64,000 bases of DNA from Gabonibacter massiliensis (GCA_001487125.1 LN913013.1:124001-188000), one strand, 5' to 3'. Shown: positions 43,916-55,019, counted from the stretch's first letter. The notes: a model not told the origin generated them from the sequence alone. Numbers and translations: made by a program.

Positions 43916-44296
43916 ATGAGGTGGTTTAAGAAAAAGAAATATAAAGATTTTGTTTCGCCTTCGGAAGAGAAGAAAGAGGTGTTGGGAGAGTCCATGAAGG
44001 AACTTTTGGATGGACGTATCTTGGCAGACACCGTGTTGCGGAAAAATATTCTGTTTATTCTTTTTTTGACGGCTTTGGGAATATTGTATATCGCTAACGG
44101 GTATAATACGGAGAAATTGTATATGAAGAAAGTGAAGTTGGAAAAGGAGTTGAGCGAATTGCGGTTTGAGTCGATAACAACGGCTTCGGAACTGATGAAG
44201 ATCAGTACGCAATCGGAAGTGATAAAACAGATTCGTAAAGAGGGATTGAATTTGGTGGAAAGTAAGGAACCGCCGACAAAGATATACGAAAATTAA
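43916..44296 (+). CDS. ftsL: FtsL-like cell division protein
   Basis: A 126-residue single-pass membrane protein. ATG at 43916 directly follows the rsmH stop. A cytoplasmic basic N-terminus is followed by one membrane segment (NILFILFLTALGILYIANGY) and a periplasmic coiled coil (KKVKLEKELSELRFESITTA). It is recognised by position and topology rather than strong similarity. FtsL normally joins FtsB and FtsQ to activate FtsW and FtsI. Confidence 0.85.
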   Translation: MRWFKKKKYKDFVSPSEEKKEVLGESMKELLDGRILADTVLRKNILFILFLTALGILYIANGYNTEKLYMKKVKLEKELSELRFESITTASELMKISTQSEVIKQIRKEGLNLVESKEPPTKIYEN

Positions 44297-44313
44297 CGGG
44301 TGTCGATAGGGAT

Positions 44314-46416
44314 ATGTCAATAAAACATGAGTTAGCCGGACGTTTGGGGTTTGTGTACATCTGCGTGATGGGGATAGCCGCATTGATTGTGGTAAAGGCT
44401 TTGCATGTCCAGATTTGGGAGGGAGAGAAATGGCGGAGTAAGTCCCGAGATGTTTCCGTGAAAGATTTTGTTGTCGCTCCCAACCGGGGAGATATTTGTG
44501 CGGCGGACGGAAGAGTGTTGGCCAGTTCGATTCCCTATTATTCATTACGTTTCGATTGTAAGGCTGTTCCGGATGATATTTTTAAAAAGAAGATAGACAG
44601 TTTGGCTTTCAAATTATCTCGTTTTTTTAAGGATGCGCCTGCCGTGGAATATAGAAGCAAGTTGTGGAAGGGAAAATACGGAGCTAAGCCGAACCAGTAT
44701 CTGTTGATCAACCGGCGAAAGGTCTCTTATAACGAGTTGAAAGAGTTAAAGACCTTTCCTATTTTTCGGGAGAAGGGGAGTAGGAGTGGGTTGATTCTGG
44801 AACGGGAAAATGTTCGATTGCAACCTCATGGGGATTTAGCCGTCCGGACGATTGGTTATTTAAACGAGAGCAATGATGGAACGTTCGAGGGACGCGTGGG
44901 CTTGGAAAAGGCTTACGAGAACGAGTTGAAGGGTGAATTGGGACGGAGTATACGACAAATGATGTCCGGACGTTGGGTGTCGGTAACCGTTGAAGATCCT
45001 GTGGATGGAAATGATGTAATTACCACGATAGATGTCGATTTTCAGGATATTGTGCAGAATGCGCTGGATAGACAGATGGAGATTTACGATGCGGACGCGG
45101 GGACTGCCGTTCTGATGGAAGTGAAAACGGGAGATATTAAGGCGATTGCTAATCTGACCAAAACACCTAAAGGCTATCGGGAGATGTTGAATAACGCGAT
45201 CGGAGATGCCGCGGAACCGGGCTCCGTGTTCAAGGCGGCGGTTATGATGGCGATGTTGGAAGACGGTTACGTACACCCGGAGGATACAGTCGATTTGGGT
45301 GACGGTACTTATACTTATTATGGAAAGACATTACGGGAGTCGAATGGTAAACCGGTAGGTAAGATAACCGTGAAGCAGATATTCGAACGTTCCTCAAATG
45401 GAATTTCGAGGTTGGTGTATGAAAATTATAAGAATCAACCAGAAAAATTTATTAATCGCCTGTATGCGATGCAATTGAATAAAAAGGTAGGGATTGAGTT
45501 ATTAGGAGAGGGAGAACCTTATATAAAGTATCCGACCGATAAAGATTGGAGTGGTATCTCTTTGCCGTGGATGAGTATTGGTTACGAGGTGAAATTGACC
45601 CCTTTGCAAGTATTGGCGTTTTATAATGCCATCGCGAATAATGGGAAAAGAATGAAGCCTCGATTGGTCAAGGAGATACGAAACCGGGGAGATGTTGTTA
45701 AACGGTTTGGTACGGAAGTGATGGATCGACATATTTGCAGCGATAAAACGCTGGCTGCTTTACGGGACATGATGGAGGGGGTCGTGGAAAACGGGACGGC
45801 GAAAAACTTGAGCCATGCCCCGTGTAAAATTGCGGGAAAAACCGGGACGGCAAGAGTCGCCGATCGTTCAAAAGGATATGGAGTAAGAAAATATCGAGCC
45901 AGTTTCGTCGGATACTTTCCGGCAGATAATCCTCTCTATTCCTGTATCGTGGTGGTGGAAAATCCGTCGTTATCCAAAGGATATTACGGGAATGTTGTTT
46001 CCGGAAATGTGTTTCGCGAAATAGCGGATAAGGTATACGCTAAGGCTTCTTTGGAGTTTGAGGAGTCGGAAGATGTTCCGGAGGAGTTTGTACTGCCCAT
46101 CAGTAAAAACGGATTGAAATCGGATTTTTTGAGTATATATGATGAGTTCGGATTTCACGTGGACGACGAACCTGCCGAAGAGTCGAAATGGGTCATGACG
46201 ACCCGGAATGATGAGGGTTTTGTACTGAAACCCAGAAGTATTTCCGAAACTTTGGTACCTAACGTGAAAGGTATGGGGTTAAGGGATGCTTTATATATTT
46301 TGGAGAATAGCGGTTTGAAAGTGGGGGTAATCGGTTCGGGAACCGTAAACAAACAATCGTTACAACCGGGTAATCGGGTACAACGGGGTAGTTATGTCAG
46401 TATAGAACTAAAATAA
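44314..46416 (+). CDS. ftsI: Division transpeptidase FtsI (PBP3-type) with PASTA domain
   Basis: A 700-residue class B penicillin-binding protein. One N-terminal membrane segment is followed by the dimerisation region (APNRGDICAADGRVLASS) and the transpeptidase domain. The catalytic motifs are SVFK (Ser304, Lys307), SSN in FERSSNGIS, and KTG (Lys509 onwards). The C-terminus carries one PASTA domain (VPNVKGMGLRDALYILENSG). It crosslinks septal peptidoglycan with FtsW. It is the usual dcw position between ftsL and murE. Confidence 0.95.
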   Translation: MSIKHELAGRLGFVYICVMGIAALIVVKALHVQIWEGEKWRSKSRDVSVKDFVVAPNRGDICAADGRVLASSIPYYSLRFDCKAVPDDIFKKKIDSLAFKLSRFFKDAPAVEYRSKLWKGKYGAKPNQYLLINRRKVSYNELKELKTFPIFREKGSRSGLILERENVRLQPHGDLAVRTIGYLNESNDGTFEGRVGLEKAYENELKGELGRSIRQMMSGRWVSVTVEDPVDGNDVITTIDVDFQDIVQNALDRQMEIYDADAGTAVLMEVKTGDIKAIANLTKTPKGYREMLNNAIGDAAEPGSVFKAAVMMAMLEDGYVHPEDTVDLGDGTYTYYGKTLRESNGKPVGKITVKQIFERSSNGISRLVYENYKNQPEKFINRLYAMQLNKKVGIELLGEGEPYIKYPTDKDWSGISLPWMSIGYEVKLTPLQVLAFYNAIANNGKRMKPRLVKEIRNRGDVVKRFGTEVMDRHICSDKTLAALRDMMEGVVENGTAKNLSHAPCKIAGKTGTARVADRSKGYGVRKYRASFVGYFPADNPLYSCIVVVENPSLSKGYYGNVVSGNVFREIADKVYAKASLEFEESEDVPEEFVLPISKNGLKSDFLSIYDEFGFHVDDEPAEESKWVMTTRNDEGFVLKPRSISETLVPNVKGMGLRDALYILENSGLKVGVIGSGTVNKQSLQPGNRVQRGSYVSIELK

Positions 46417-46421
46417 AAGAG

Positions 46422-47873
46422 ATGAAATTAGGAGATCTATTGGATGGAGTAGCTTGTTTGTCCGTGGAAGGGGATTTGAACATAGATGTTCATGCTATTC
46501 ATTTCGACTCCAGAAAGGTGGATAGGAATGATCTTTTTGTGGCTCAGCGAGGAGTGAATATCGATGGGCATGTATTTATAGATAAAGCTGTTGCCGCTGG
46601 TGCCGGGGCAGTTGTTTGCGAGCAATTACCGGAGAATTTGTCAAGGCATGTGACTTATGTCGTAACGGAGGATTCTTCTGATGCTTTAGGACGGATGGCT
46701 GCTAATTATTACGGTAATCCTTCGGAAAAGATGAAGCTGGTAGGAGTGACCGGTACCAACGGAAAAACGACGACGGCTACCTTGTTGTATGAATTGATCC
46801 GCCTTTTAGGAGGAAAGGCAGGGCTTTTGTCTACCGTCTGTAATTACATCGGGGAGGAAAAAGTGGCGGCTACGCATACGACGCCCGATGCTCTGGAGAT
46901 TAATGCCTTGATGCGGAGGATGGTGGATGCCGGATGTGAGTATTGTTTTATGGAAGTGAGTTCGCATGCTATTGATCAGAAACGAATCAGCGGTTTGGAT
47001 TTTGACGGGGCAATTTTTTCAAATATAACGCACGATCATTTGGATTACCATAAAACGTTCAAAGCATATATAGAAGCTAAAAAGGCCTTTTTCGACGGAT
47101 TGTCAGCCCGGGCTTTCGCTTTGACTAATTTAGACGATAAGAACGGGACGGTCATGTTGCAGAATACCGTTGCCCGGAAATATACCTATTCGTGTAAAAG
47201 AATGGCTGATTTTAATGCAAAGGTCATCGAACGACATTTGGACGGGACTTTGCTGACATTGAACGGCCGGGAGGTATGGACTAAATTCACGGGGGATTTT
47301 AATGCGTATAATTTGTTGGCAGTCTATTCTTCTGCTTGTCTGTTGGGATTGGAAAATGAGGAGGTTTTGCAAGCAATGAGTTTGTTGGTTCCGGTATCGG
47401 GGCGTTTTGAGACCGTGTTGTCTTCGACGGGGATCATGGCGATAGTGGATTACGCTCATACGCCGGATGCGTTAGAGAATGTGTTGTCAACGATACAGGA
47501 TCTGAAGGGGAAGAATAATCAGGTTATTACCGTTGTCGGGGCAGGGGGAGACCGGGATCGCACCAAACGGCCGGAAATGGCTGAGGTTGCTTGCCGGTTA
47601 AGCGATAAGGTGATATTGACTTCGGATAACCCGAGGAGCGAGGAGCCTTCGGCTATTATTGAAGAGATGCGTGCCGGAATACCCCGGCATGAAGAGGTAA
47701 AGGTCTTGGCTATTTCGGATCGGAAAGAAGCTATCCGTACGGCTTTGATGTTGGCCCGAAAAGGAGATCTGGTGCTGGTAGCCGGAAAGGGACACGAGAA
47801 TTATCAGGAGATAAAAGGGGTGAAATACCATTTTGACGATAAAGAAGTTATACAAGAAATATTTAATCGATAA
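46422..47873 (+). CDS. murE: UDP-MurNAc-tripeptide synthetase MurE
   Basis: A 483-residue Mur ligase. The P-loop is [12 protein letters not shown] (Lys115), followed by [15 protein letters not shown] and [15 protein letters not shown]. The C-terminal domain has the SDNPRSEEP motif; DNPR is characteristic of enzymes adding meso-diaminopimelate, which fits Gram-negative peptidoglycan. It is 5 bases after ftsI and 2 bases before mraY. Confidence 0.96.
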   Translation: MKLGDLLDGVACLSVEGDLNIDVHAIHFDSRKVDRNDLFVAQRGVNIDGHVFIDKAVAAGAGAVVCEQLPENLSRHVTYVVTEDSSDALGRMAANYYGNPSEKMKLVGVTGTNGKTTTATLLYELIRLLGGKAGLLSTVCNYIGEEKVAATHTTPDALEINALMRRMVDAGCEYCFMEVSSHAIDQKRISGLDFDGAIFSNITHDHLDYHKTFKAYIEAKKAFFDGLSARAFALTNLDDKNGTVMLQNTVARKYTYSCKRMADFNAKVIERHLDGTLLTLNGREVWTKFTGDFNAYNLLAVYSSACLLGLENEEVLQAMSLLVPVSGRFETVLSSTGIMAIVDYAHTPDALENVLSTIQDLKGKNNQVITVVGAGGDRDRTKRPEMAEVACRLSDKVILTSDNPRSEEPSAIIEEMRAGIPRHEEVKVLAISDRKEAIRTALMLARKGDLVLVAGKGHENYQEIKGVKYHFDDKEVIQEIFNR

Positions 47874-47875
47874 CC

Positions 47876-49126
47876 ATGTTTTATCACATTTTTGATTATT
47901 TGGAGCAGTTAAATTTTCCGGGAGCGGGCATGTTTCATTACATTACTTTTCGTTCTGCCTGTGCGATTATTTTATCGTTGCTTATAGCCACGGTAGTCGG
48001 AAAACGTATCATACGTATGTTGCAGCGTCAACAAGTCGGAGAAGAGATCCGGGATTTGGGATTAGAGGGACAGATGCAGAAAAAAGGCACTCCGACAATG
48101 GGAGGGGTTATTATTCTGCTGGCTATTTTGCTTCCGGTTATTCTTTTTGCCCGCTTGGATAATGTTTATATTCAATTGATGATTATTTCAACGATCTGGT
48201 TGGGGTTAATCGGTTTCTTGGATGACTATATCAAAGTTTTCCGGAAACATAAGGAGGGGCTGAAAGGGCGTTTTAAGGTAATTGGTCAGGTAGGATTGGG
48301 ATTAATCGTGGGATTAACCCTTTATCTGAATGACGGTGTCGTGATTCGTGAAAAGGTCTCTTTTTCGGAAGTCGGCGAGTTGGTAAGTACGGTAGACGAA
48401 GGTTTTTCTACGAAAGATTCGGCTAAAGCATTGGCAAAAGATGTTAAATCGACTAAAACGACTATTCCGTTTTTTAAAAATAACGAGTTCGATTACGCCT
48501 GGTTCGGAGTATTCGCGGGCAAATATGCAGAGGAGGTGGGATGGATTGTTTTTATTGTCATTACCATTTTAATAGTGACGGCCGTGTCGAACGGCGCTAA
48601 TCTGACCGATGGATTGGACGGTCTGGCGACGGGCACATCGGCTATTGTCGGGGCCACCTTGGGAATATTGGCTTACGTGTCGGGTAATATGGTGTATGCT
48701 GATTATTTGAATATTATGTATATACCGCATTCCGGCGAGCTGGTGGTTTTCATCGCTGCATTTATTGGTGCTACGATCGGTTTTTTATGGTACAACTCTT
48801 TTCCCGCCCAAGTGTTTATGGGGGATACGGGTAGTTTATCATTAGGTGGAATCATTGCCGTGTTTGCCATTATTATCCATAAGGAGTTATTGATCCCTAT
48901 TCTATGTGGGATTTTCTTGATGGAGAATCTTTCTGTCGTTATGCAGGTAAGTTATTTTAAATACACGAAAAAGAAATACGGAGAGGGACGTCGCGTATTT
49001 TTGATGTCTCCGTTACATCATCATTTTCAGAAGAAAGGCATCCCGGAACCTAAAATCGTTACCCGATTCTGGATCGTGGGGATAGCTTTGGCCGTGTTAA
49101 CTATTGTGACGTTGAAAATAAGATAA
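47876..49126 (+). CDS. mraY: phospho-MurNAc-pentapeptide transferase MraY
   Basis: A 416-residue polytopic enzyme that makes lipid I. Conserved blocks are [60 protein letters not shown] and [18 protein letters not shown], all diagnostic. The C-terminus matches other Bacteroidetes MraY. An extra periplasmic or cytoplasmic insert ([19 protein letters not shown]) is typical of this phylum. Confidence 0.96.
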   Translation: MFYHIFDYLEQLNFPGAGMFHYITFRSACAIILSLLIATVVGKRIIRMLQRQQVGEEIRDLGLEGQMQKKGTPTMGGVIILLAILLPVILFARLDNVYIQLMIISTIWLGLIGFLDDYIKVFRKHKEGLKGRFKVIGQVGLGLIVGLTLYLNDGVVIREKVSFSEVGELVSTVDEGFSTKDSAKALAKDVKSTKTTIPFFKNNEFDYAWFGVFAGKYAEEVGWIVFIVITILIVTAVSNGANLTDGLDGLATGTSAIVGATLGILAYVSGNMVYADYLNIMYIPHSGELVVFIAAFIGATIGFLWYNSFPAQVFMGDTGSLSLGGIIAVFAIIIHKELLIPILCGIFLMENLSVVMQVSYFKYTKKKYGEGRRVFLMSPLHHHFQKKGIPEPKIVTRFWIVGIALAVLTIVTLKIR

Positions 49127-49136
49127 TGTGGAAGTT

Positions 49137-50474
49137 ATGGAAACAAAATTGATCGTATTGGGAGGAGGAGAGAGCGGTGTCGGTGCTGCCTTGTTAGGGA
49201 AAAAGTTGGGATATAGGGTTTTTCTTTCCGACAAAGGAAAATTGGCGGATAGGTATAAAGATATATTGGAAAAAGAAGCGATCCCTTTTGAGGAGGGGCG
49301 TCATACGGAAGAGTTGATTTTTGCGGCGGATTTGATTGTGAAGAGTCCTGGTATCCCGGATCATATTCCTATAATACAGAATATTAGAAAGAAAGGAATC
49401 GAGATTATCTCGGAAATTGAGTTTGCCGGCCGTCACAGTGATGCAAAGATGTATTGCATTACGGGGAGTAACGGAAAAACGACGACGACTTTATTGTTGT
49501 ATCATATCCTCAAACAGGCGGGAATGGATGTCGGGTTGGCGGGTAACGTGGGAAACAGTTTAGCTGCACAAGTAGCGGAAAATCGACATGAAATATACGT
49601 GGTCGAACTGTCGAGCTTCCAGTTGGACGGGATGTACCGTTTTAAATGCGATACGGCGATATTGACCAATATTACTCCGGATCACCTGGATCGGTATGAT
49701 TATAAATTCGAAAATTATGTCGGCTCGAAATTTCGGATTGTAAATAATATGAAGCCGTCGGATCTGTTTATATACGGATCTGATTGTGACGTTGTCCGGG
49801 AACGGGTGGAAAAAGGGAAAATAGAACCCGAGGCGGTTGGATTCACTTATTCTTCCGATGCCCGTTTAAATGCTTATGTAGAAGACGATGCGATTGTCGC
49901 TCGCCTGGAAAACAGGGTGTTTCGAATAGAGAAACGAGCTGTTACGATACAGGGGCGTCATAACGTGTATAATGCGATGGCTGCAATATTGGCTGCGCTG
50001 AAAGCCGGAGTGAGCGACGAGAGTTTAAGAAAAGGGTTAACCACTTTCCCGCAAGTGGAACACCGTTTGGAAACGGTAGCGGTAGTCGGTGGAGTGACTT
50101 ATATTAACGACTCGAAGGCTACCAATGTGGATTCCGCCTGGTATGCCTTGGATAGCATGCATGCTCCGGTCGTTTGGATTGCAGGAGGGACGGACAAAGG
50201 AAATGATTACAGCGTGTTGAACGATTTAGTGAAAGAGAAGGTGAAGTTGTTGATTTGTATGGGGGTGGATAATAGAAAATTGATAGATAGTTTCTCCGGT
50301 ATATGTGAGGTCGTGGATACGCATTCGTTGGACGAGACGATTGCCGTGGCTTACAGCAGGGCTGTTGCCGGGGATGTCGTTTTACTTTCTCCTTGTTGTG
50401 CCAGTTTTGATTTGTTTAAAAATTACGAGCATAGGGGAGAATTGTTTAAAGAGAAAGTAAAAGCCCTAAAGTGA
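49137..50474 (+). CDS. murD: UDP-MurNAc-L-alanine:D-glutamate ligase MurD
   Basis: A 445-residue Mur ligase. ATG at 49137 is preferred to GTG at 49128; it begins METKLIVLGGGESGVGAA. The P-loop is GSNGKTTTTLLLYHIL, with AGNVGNSLAAQV, VELSSFQLDGM, TNITPDHLDRYD, QGRHNVYNAMAA, NDSKATNVDSAW and LSPCCASFDLFKNYEHRG, all family markers. It adds D-glutamate. Confidence 0.96.
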   Translation: METKLIVLGGGESGVGAALLGKKLGYRVFLSDKGKLADRYKDILEKEAIPFEEGRHTEELIFAADLIVKSPGIPDHIPIIQNIRKKGIEIISEIEFAGRHSDAKMYCITGSNGKTTTTLLLYHILKQAGMDVGLAGNVGNSLAAQVAENRHEIYVVELSSFQLDGMYRFKCDTAILTNITPDHLDRYDYKFENYVGSKFRIVNNMKPSDLFIYGSDCDVVRERVEKGKIEPEAVGFTYSSDARLNAYVEDDAIVARLENRVFRIEKRAVTIQGRHNVYNAMAAILAALKAGVSDESLRKGLTTFPQVEHRLETVAVVGGVTYINDSKATNVDSAWYALDSMHAPVVWIAGGTDKGNDYSVLNDLVKEKVKLLICMGVDNRKLIDSFSGICEVVDTHSLDETIAVAYSRAVAGDVVLLSPCCASFDLFKNYEHRGELFKEKVKALK

Positions 50475-50485
50475 TATAAAACGAT

Positions 50486-51763
50486 ATGAACTGGTTTGAT
50501 TTAAGGAAAAAACTCTCTTTTAAAGGTGATAGGATACTTTGGTATGTTATTATCGGTTTGATGCTTGCTTCCGTTATGGTCGTTTATTCTTCGACGGGTA
50601 GTTTGGCTTATCGTGTCCGTAGCGGTAATACCAGTTATTTCCTGATCAAACAAGTTATTTTGATGTCGGGATGTTTGGTAGTTATTCTGACCTTACAATC
50701 CATTCATTACAAGTACTTTCTTTCTTTTGCAAAGATTGTTCTGGGGATGTCGTTCATTTTTTTGTTATGGGCTAAGTTTGCCGGGACAACTTTGAATGAT
50801 GCCGGTCGTTGGGTGACTATTCCGGGAATAGGTTTTACCTTTCAGCCTTCGGAAATGGCGAAATTGGGGGTTATCATGTATTGTGCCAGGGTCATCGCTT
50901 TTTATCAGAATGAGCGTTGCTGTGACGATGAAGCATTGAAGAAGATTTTGTTTGTCGCGGGACCGGTCATTTTTCTGATCTTTTTGGACAACTTCTCGAC
51001 CTCGTTGTTGATGGGCTTGGTCTGTTTGGCCATGTTGTTTGTCGGTAGATTGCGGTTAAAACTGATAGCGATGTCGGTCGGAGCTCTTGTGGCGACAATA
51101 GTAGTGCTGTTGGTATTGGCTTTCACCGTGCCCAAGGTGGCAGAAATCGGTCGTATCGCTACCGTGAAGAGCCGTATCGTGAATTTTTTTAATCCGGAAT
51201 CTGTTAATAGCGATGACTCTTATCAGTCGGATCAAGCGAAAATTGCCGTTGCAAAAGGGGGATTGGTCGGTTTAGGACCGGGGAATAGCGTACAGCGTAA
51301 TTTCTTGCCTCATCCGTATTCGGATTTCATTTTTGCTATTATTATCGAGGAATACGGTTTATTGGGAGCGGGGGTCGTTATGCTTTTGTACCTGATCATC
51401 CTGTATCGGATCGGGGTGATTGTACGCCGGTGTACCCGGACATTTCCCGCTATTTTAGTAACAGGTTTGGGACTTAGCATTGTGTTTCAGGCGCTTGTTA
51501 ATATGGGAGTGTGCGTAGGCTTAATGCCCGTTACCGGTCAACCTTTGCCTTTAATGAGTATGGGAGGAACATCTCTTATCTTTACGAGTGCGGCTTTTGG
51601 TATGATTTTAAGCGTGAGCCATACGTTTTCGGAGGAGGGAGAGCGGGAAGAGCGCGAGAAACAAAGAATGAAAAGTGAGAAACTGAGAAAAAGAGCAAAA
51701 GATATAGAGGAGGATATTGAAGAGGAGTACGGGGAACGGGAGCCTGTTTATCAGGATGAATAG
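50486..51763 (+). CDS. ftsW: Septal peptidoglycan glycosyltransferase FtsW
   Basis: A 425-residue SEDS protein with about ten membrane segments. Markers are MVVYSSTGSLAYRV near the start, DAGRWVTIPGIGFTFQPSEM, GLGPGNSVQRNFLPHPYSDF, and VCVGLMPVTGQPLPLMSMGG near the end. The tail is long and charged (coiled: EEGEREEREKQRMKSEKLRK). It polymerises glycan at the septum with FtsI. Confidence 0.95.
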   Translation: MNWFDLRKKLSFKGDRILWYVIIGLMLASVMVVYSSTGSLAYRVRSGNTSYFLIKQVILMSGCLVVILTLQSIHYKYFLSFAKIVLGMSFIFLLWAKFAGTTLNDAGRWVTIPGIGFTFQPSEMAKLGVIMYCARVIAFYQNERCCDDEALKKILFVAGPVIFLIFLDNFSTSLLMGLVCLAMLFVGRLRLKLIAMSVGALVATIVVLLVLAFTVPKVAEIGRIATVKSRIVNFFNPESVNSDDSYQSDQAKIAVAKGGLVGLGPGNSVQRNFLPHPYSDFIFAIIIEEYGLLGAGVVMLLYLIILYRIGVIVRRCTRTFPAILVTGLGLSIVFQALVNMGVCVGLMPVTGQPLPLMSMGGTSLIFTSAAFGMILSVSHTFSEEGEREEREKQRMKSEKLRKRAKDIEEDIEEEYGEREPVYQDE

Positions 51764-51790
51764 AAATAGAAGTTTAAATTGGATTTTGAA

Positions 51791-52888
51791 ATGGTAAGAA
51801 AAGTAATCGTAAGCGGAGGAGGAACGGGAGGGCATATATTTCCGGCACTTTCTATTGCAAATGCGTTGAAACATTTGGATAATAAGATCGAGATTCTGTT
51901 TGTCGGGGCAGAAGGGAAGATGGAAATGGAAAAGGTCCCGGAAGCGGGATATAAAATTGTAGGTTTACCGGTACGCGGCTTACAAAGACGGCTGACTTTC
52001 GAAAACGTGAAGGTTTTGTTGAATCTTTGGAAGAGTTTGCGCAAGGCAAAAAAGATAATTAAAGAGTTCGAACCGGATGTCGTTGTCGGTGTCGGGGGAT
52101 ATGCCAGTGGTCCCATCGGGCGGGTTGCTGCCAATGCCGGAATCCCTTTGGTATTGCAAGAGCAAAATTCCTATGCCGGAGTTACGAATAAGATTTTGGC
52201 CAAAAAGGCAAAGAAAATATGTGTCGCTTATGAAGGAATGGAGCGTTTTTTTGAAAAAGACAAGATTGTATTCACTGGAAATCCGGTACGTAAGGATCTG
52301 TTGAAAGCGTCGGGAGAACGGGACGAGGGGATAACGTTCTATGGTTTGGATACTTGCCGGACAACGATTCTTGTTACCGGTGGCAGTTTGGGTGCCGGCA
52401 GTATCAATAAGGCTGTGGTGAAACATTTAAAAGAGATTTCCGATTGGAAAGACGTACAGGTGTTGTGGCAATGCGGCGGATATTATTACGAAACATTGAA
52501 ACAACAATTAGGAGAGAAATGGCCGGCCAATGTAAAATTGTTACCCTTTTTGAAACGGATGGATCTGGCTTATGCTTGTGCCGATCTGGTAGTGGCGCGT
52601 GCCGGGGCCGGAACGATATCCGAGTTGTGTTTGTTAGGAAAGGCTGTCGTATTGGTGCCTTCTCCTAATGTAGCAGAAGATCACCAGACCAAGAATGCTA
52701 TGGCTTTGGTGAATAAAGAGGCTGCAGTCATGATAAAGGATGCGGAAGTCGAGGATCGCCTGGGAAATGTTTTATATGACTTGTTGAATCAGGAGGAGCG
52801 GAGAAGAGAGTTATCTTCCAATATATTGAAATTAGCCGTGAAAGACTCGGACGAGATCATAGCCAAAGAAATTATAAAATTGTTTTAA
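51791..52888 (+). CDS. murG: UDP-GlcNAc:lipid I transferase MurG
   Basis: About 365 residues. ATG at 51791 begins MVRKVIVSGGGTGGHIFPAL, the glycine-rich MurG start. Other markers are GVGGYASGPIGRVAANAG, LQEQNSYAGVTNKILA, FTGNPVRKDL, VTGGSLGAGSINKAV and VARAGAGTISELCLLGKAVV. It makes lipid II. The gene is 27 bases after ftsW. Confidence 0.95.
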   Translation: MVRKVIVSGGGTGGHIFPALSIANALKHLDNKIEILFVGAEGKMEMEKVPEAGYKIVGLPVRGLQRRLTFENVKVLLNLWKSLRKAKKIIKEFEPDVVVGVGGYASGPIGRVAANAGIPLVLQEQNSYAGVTNKILAKKAKKICVAYEGMERFFEKDKIVFTGNPVRKDLLKASGERDEGITFYGLDTCRTTILVTGGSLGAGSINKAVVKHLKEISDWKDVQVLWQCGGYYYETLKQQLGEKWPANVKLLPFLKRMDLAYACADLVVARAGAGTISELCLLGKAVVLVPSPNVAEDHQTKNAMALVNKEAAVMIKDAEVEDRLGNVLYDLLNQEERRRELSSNILKLAVKDSDEIIAKEIIKLF

Positions 52889-52897
52889 TTCGAGCGT

Positions 52898-54262
52898 ATG
52901 AAAAACGTTTATTTTGTAGGAATCGGAGGAATCGGAATGAGTGCATTGGCCCGTTATTTTAAGGCTATGGGCTATGCGGTTGCAGGTTACGATAAGACAC
53001 CTTCACCCTTGACCCGAAAAATGAGTGAGGAGGAGGGATTTTCCATTACCTATACGGACGATGTTCGGGAAATAACCTCTTTATTCAAAGATAAAAAGAG
53101 TACGTTAGTGGTATATACACCAGCGGTTCCCGAAGAGAACCGAATATTTTCTTATTTCCGGGACAACGGTTACTCTCTGCATAAACGGGCAGAAGTTTTG
53201 GGCTTGATATCGAAAGATAAAAAAGCATTGTGCATAGCCGGAACTCATGGGAAAACGACGACGACGACGATGGTGGCTTTTTTGTTAAATCATTCTCACG
53301 TGGGGTGTAATGCTTTTTTAGGAGGAATATCTGCTAATTTCGGAACGAATTTGCTGATCGACAGAAAATCGGATTATGTGGTTATTGAAGCGGATGAATT
53401 TGATCGCTCGTTTTTGCACCTTCATCCGGAGGTTGCCGTTATTACAGCGATGGATGCGGATCATTTGGATATATATGGAACGCATGAGAAGCTGTTGGAG
53501 GCTTTTGAGGCTTTTGCCCTCCAGACAAAGGGTCCTCTGTTTTTAAGAAAAGGGCTGACCTTGCAACGAGCGGTGACCGGTTTTTACGCGGCAGGAGAAA
53601 AGACGGATTATTATGCGGATCGTTTGCGGGTGGAAAACGGTAGTTATGTGTTTGATTACGTGTTTCCGGAGGGTGTGATAAAAGAGCTGAGACTTTGTTT
53701 TCCGGGACGGGTGAATGTTGAAAATGCAACAGCTGCTATTACGGTGGCTTTGCAGGCGGGTGTAACCCCGGACGAGATTCGGATGGCTTTGCCTCTTTTT
53801 AAAGGGGTTGCCCGGCGTTTTGACGTGCACGTGAAAAATCGGGATATGATCTATATCGATGATTATGCCCACCATCCGAAGGAGATAGAGGCCGCTCTCT
53901 CTTCTATCCGGGAAATGTGGCCGGATAAGCGATTGACGGTTGCCTTTCAGCCTCATCTTTATTCTCGTACGAATGACTTTTATCCTGATTTTGCCCGTGG
54001 CTTAAGCTTAGCCGATGAGGTGATTTTGTTGGATATCTATCCGGCGCGGGAAGAGCCGATTCCGGGTGTGACCTCGGCTTTGATTGCGGACCGGGTAACC
54101 GTACCCGTAAAGAGGGTTACCAAAGAAGATTTTCCGGAATACGTGAAGGAGAACGTGAAAGAAGGAGTATTCGTGACAATGGGGGCGGGCGATATCGATC
54201 GCTTTATACCGATTTTTACGAAAATCTTTAACGATAGGAGAAAATCGACGTATAGTGTTTAG
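52898..54262 (+). CDS. murC: UDP-MurNAc:L-alanine ligase MurC
   Basis: A 454-residue Mur ligase with VGIGGIGMSALARYF at the start, P-loop GTHGKTTTTTMVAFLL, VIEADEFDRSFLHL, ITAMDADHLDIYG, DDYAHHPKEIEAAL and FQPHLYSRTNDF. It adds the first residue of the stem peptide. No ddl gene lies between it and ftsQ, as is usual for Bacteroidetes. Confidence 0.96.
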   Translation: MKNVYFVGIGGIGMSALARYFKAMGYAVAGYDKTPSPLTRKMSEEEGFSITYTDDVREITSLFKDKKSTLVVYTPAVPEENRIFSYFRDNGYSLHKRAEVLGLISKDKKALCIAGTHGKTTTTTMVAFLLNHSHVGCNAFLGGISANFGTNLLIDRKSDYVVIEADEFDRSFLHLHPEVAVITAMDADHLDIYGTHEKLLEAFEAFALQTKGPLFLRKGLTLQRAVTGFYAAGEKTDYYADRLRVENGSYVFDYVFPEGVIKELRLCFPGRVNVENATAAITVALQAGVTPDEIRMALPLFKGVARRFDVHVKNRDMIYIDDYAHHPKEIEAALSSIREMWPDKRLTVAFQPHLYSRTNDFYPDFARGLSLADEVILLDIYPAREEPIPGVTSALIADRVTVPVKRVTKEDFPEYVKENVKEGVFVTMGAGDIDRFIPIFTKIFNDRRKSTYSV

Positions 54263-54282
54263 GTTGTAAAGAGAAATGTAGC

Positions 54283-55008
54283 ATGAAACGTATCGTACCT
54301 TACATAATATTTATCATATTGCTTGCATACCTGATAATTGTGTTTACCTTTGCAGCGACAAAAATGGGGGAGGTAACATGTAGAGGGGTACGGGTTACTG
54401 TCAAAGATACCACAATGAATGTGTTCGTCGGTGAAGAGGATATCTTGAAAATGATAAAGAATGGGTATGGAGGAATTCTGAATCAGGGTATTAAGACAGT
54501 AAATAAAGATAGTTTGGAAAGAATACTTGTCAGAAATCCGATGATAAAATCGGTTCAGGTTTACTACAGTTTAGATGGTTATTTTCATGTAGGTATAGAA
54601 CAACGTGAACCTGTTTTTAGAGTATTGACAGGTGAGGGTTATTACGTTGATGCGGACGGAAAAGTGATGCCGTTGTCTTCTAAGTTTACTTCCAGGGTTA
54701 TTGTTGCTACTGGTAACATTACTAAAAAATTTGCTTGCGAAAAATTATGTCCTTTCGTGAAAAAACTGAGGGATCATTCATTTTGGGATGCTTACATAGA
54801 ACAGATTGTAGTACTTCAAAATGAAGATATTATAATGATACCCAAAGTAGGTGATTTTAAAATTATCCTCGGAAAAGTGGATGATTGCGAGGAGAGAATG
54901 GACAAGTTGATGCTTTTTTTAAAGCAAGGAATTGCCAAAAAAGGGTGGAATCGCTATAAAGAGGTAAATTTGAAATTTAAAGATCAGGTAGTTTGTGTTA
55001 GAAAATAA
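54283..55008 (+). CDS. ftsQ: Cell division protein FtsQ/DivIB-like
   Basis: A 241-residue protein with one N-terminal membrane segment (YIIFIILLAYLIIVFTFA), then a POTRA-like region (NVFVGEEDILKMIKNGYGG) and the FtsQ beta domain (IKSVQVYYSLDGYFHVGIEQ, REPVFRV, GYYVDADGKVMPLSSKF). It bridges FtsL/FtsB and other division proteins. It has a higher AT content than its neighbours, but nothing else suggests transfer. Confidence 0.9.
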   Translation: MKRIVPYIIFIILLAYLIIVFTFAATKMGEVTCRGVRVTVKDTTMNVFVGEEDILKMIKNGYGGILNQGIKTVNKDSLERILVRNPMIKSVQVYYSLDGYFHVGIEQREPVFRVLTGEGYYVDADGKVMPLSSKFTSRVIVATGNITKKFACEKLCPFVKKLRDHSFWDAYIEQIVVLQNEDIIMIPKVGDFKIILGKVDDCEERMDKLMLFLKQGIAKKGWNRYKEVNLKFKDQVVCVRK

Positions 55009-55019
55009 AATAAAAGGAT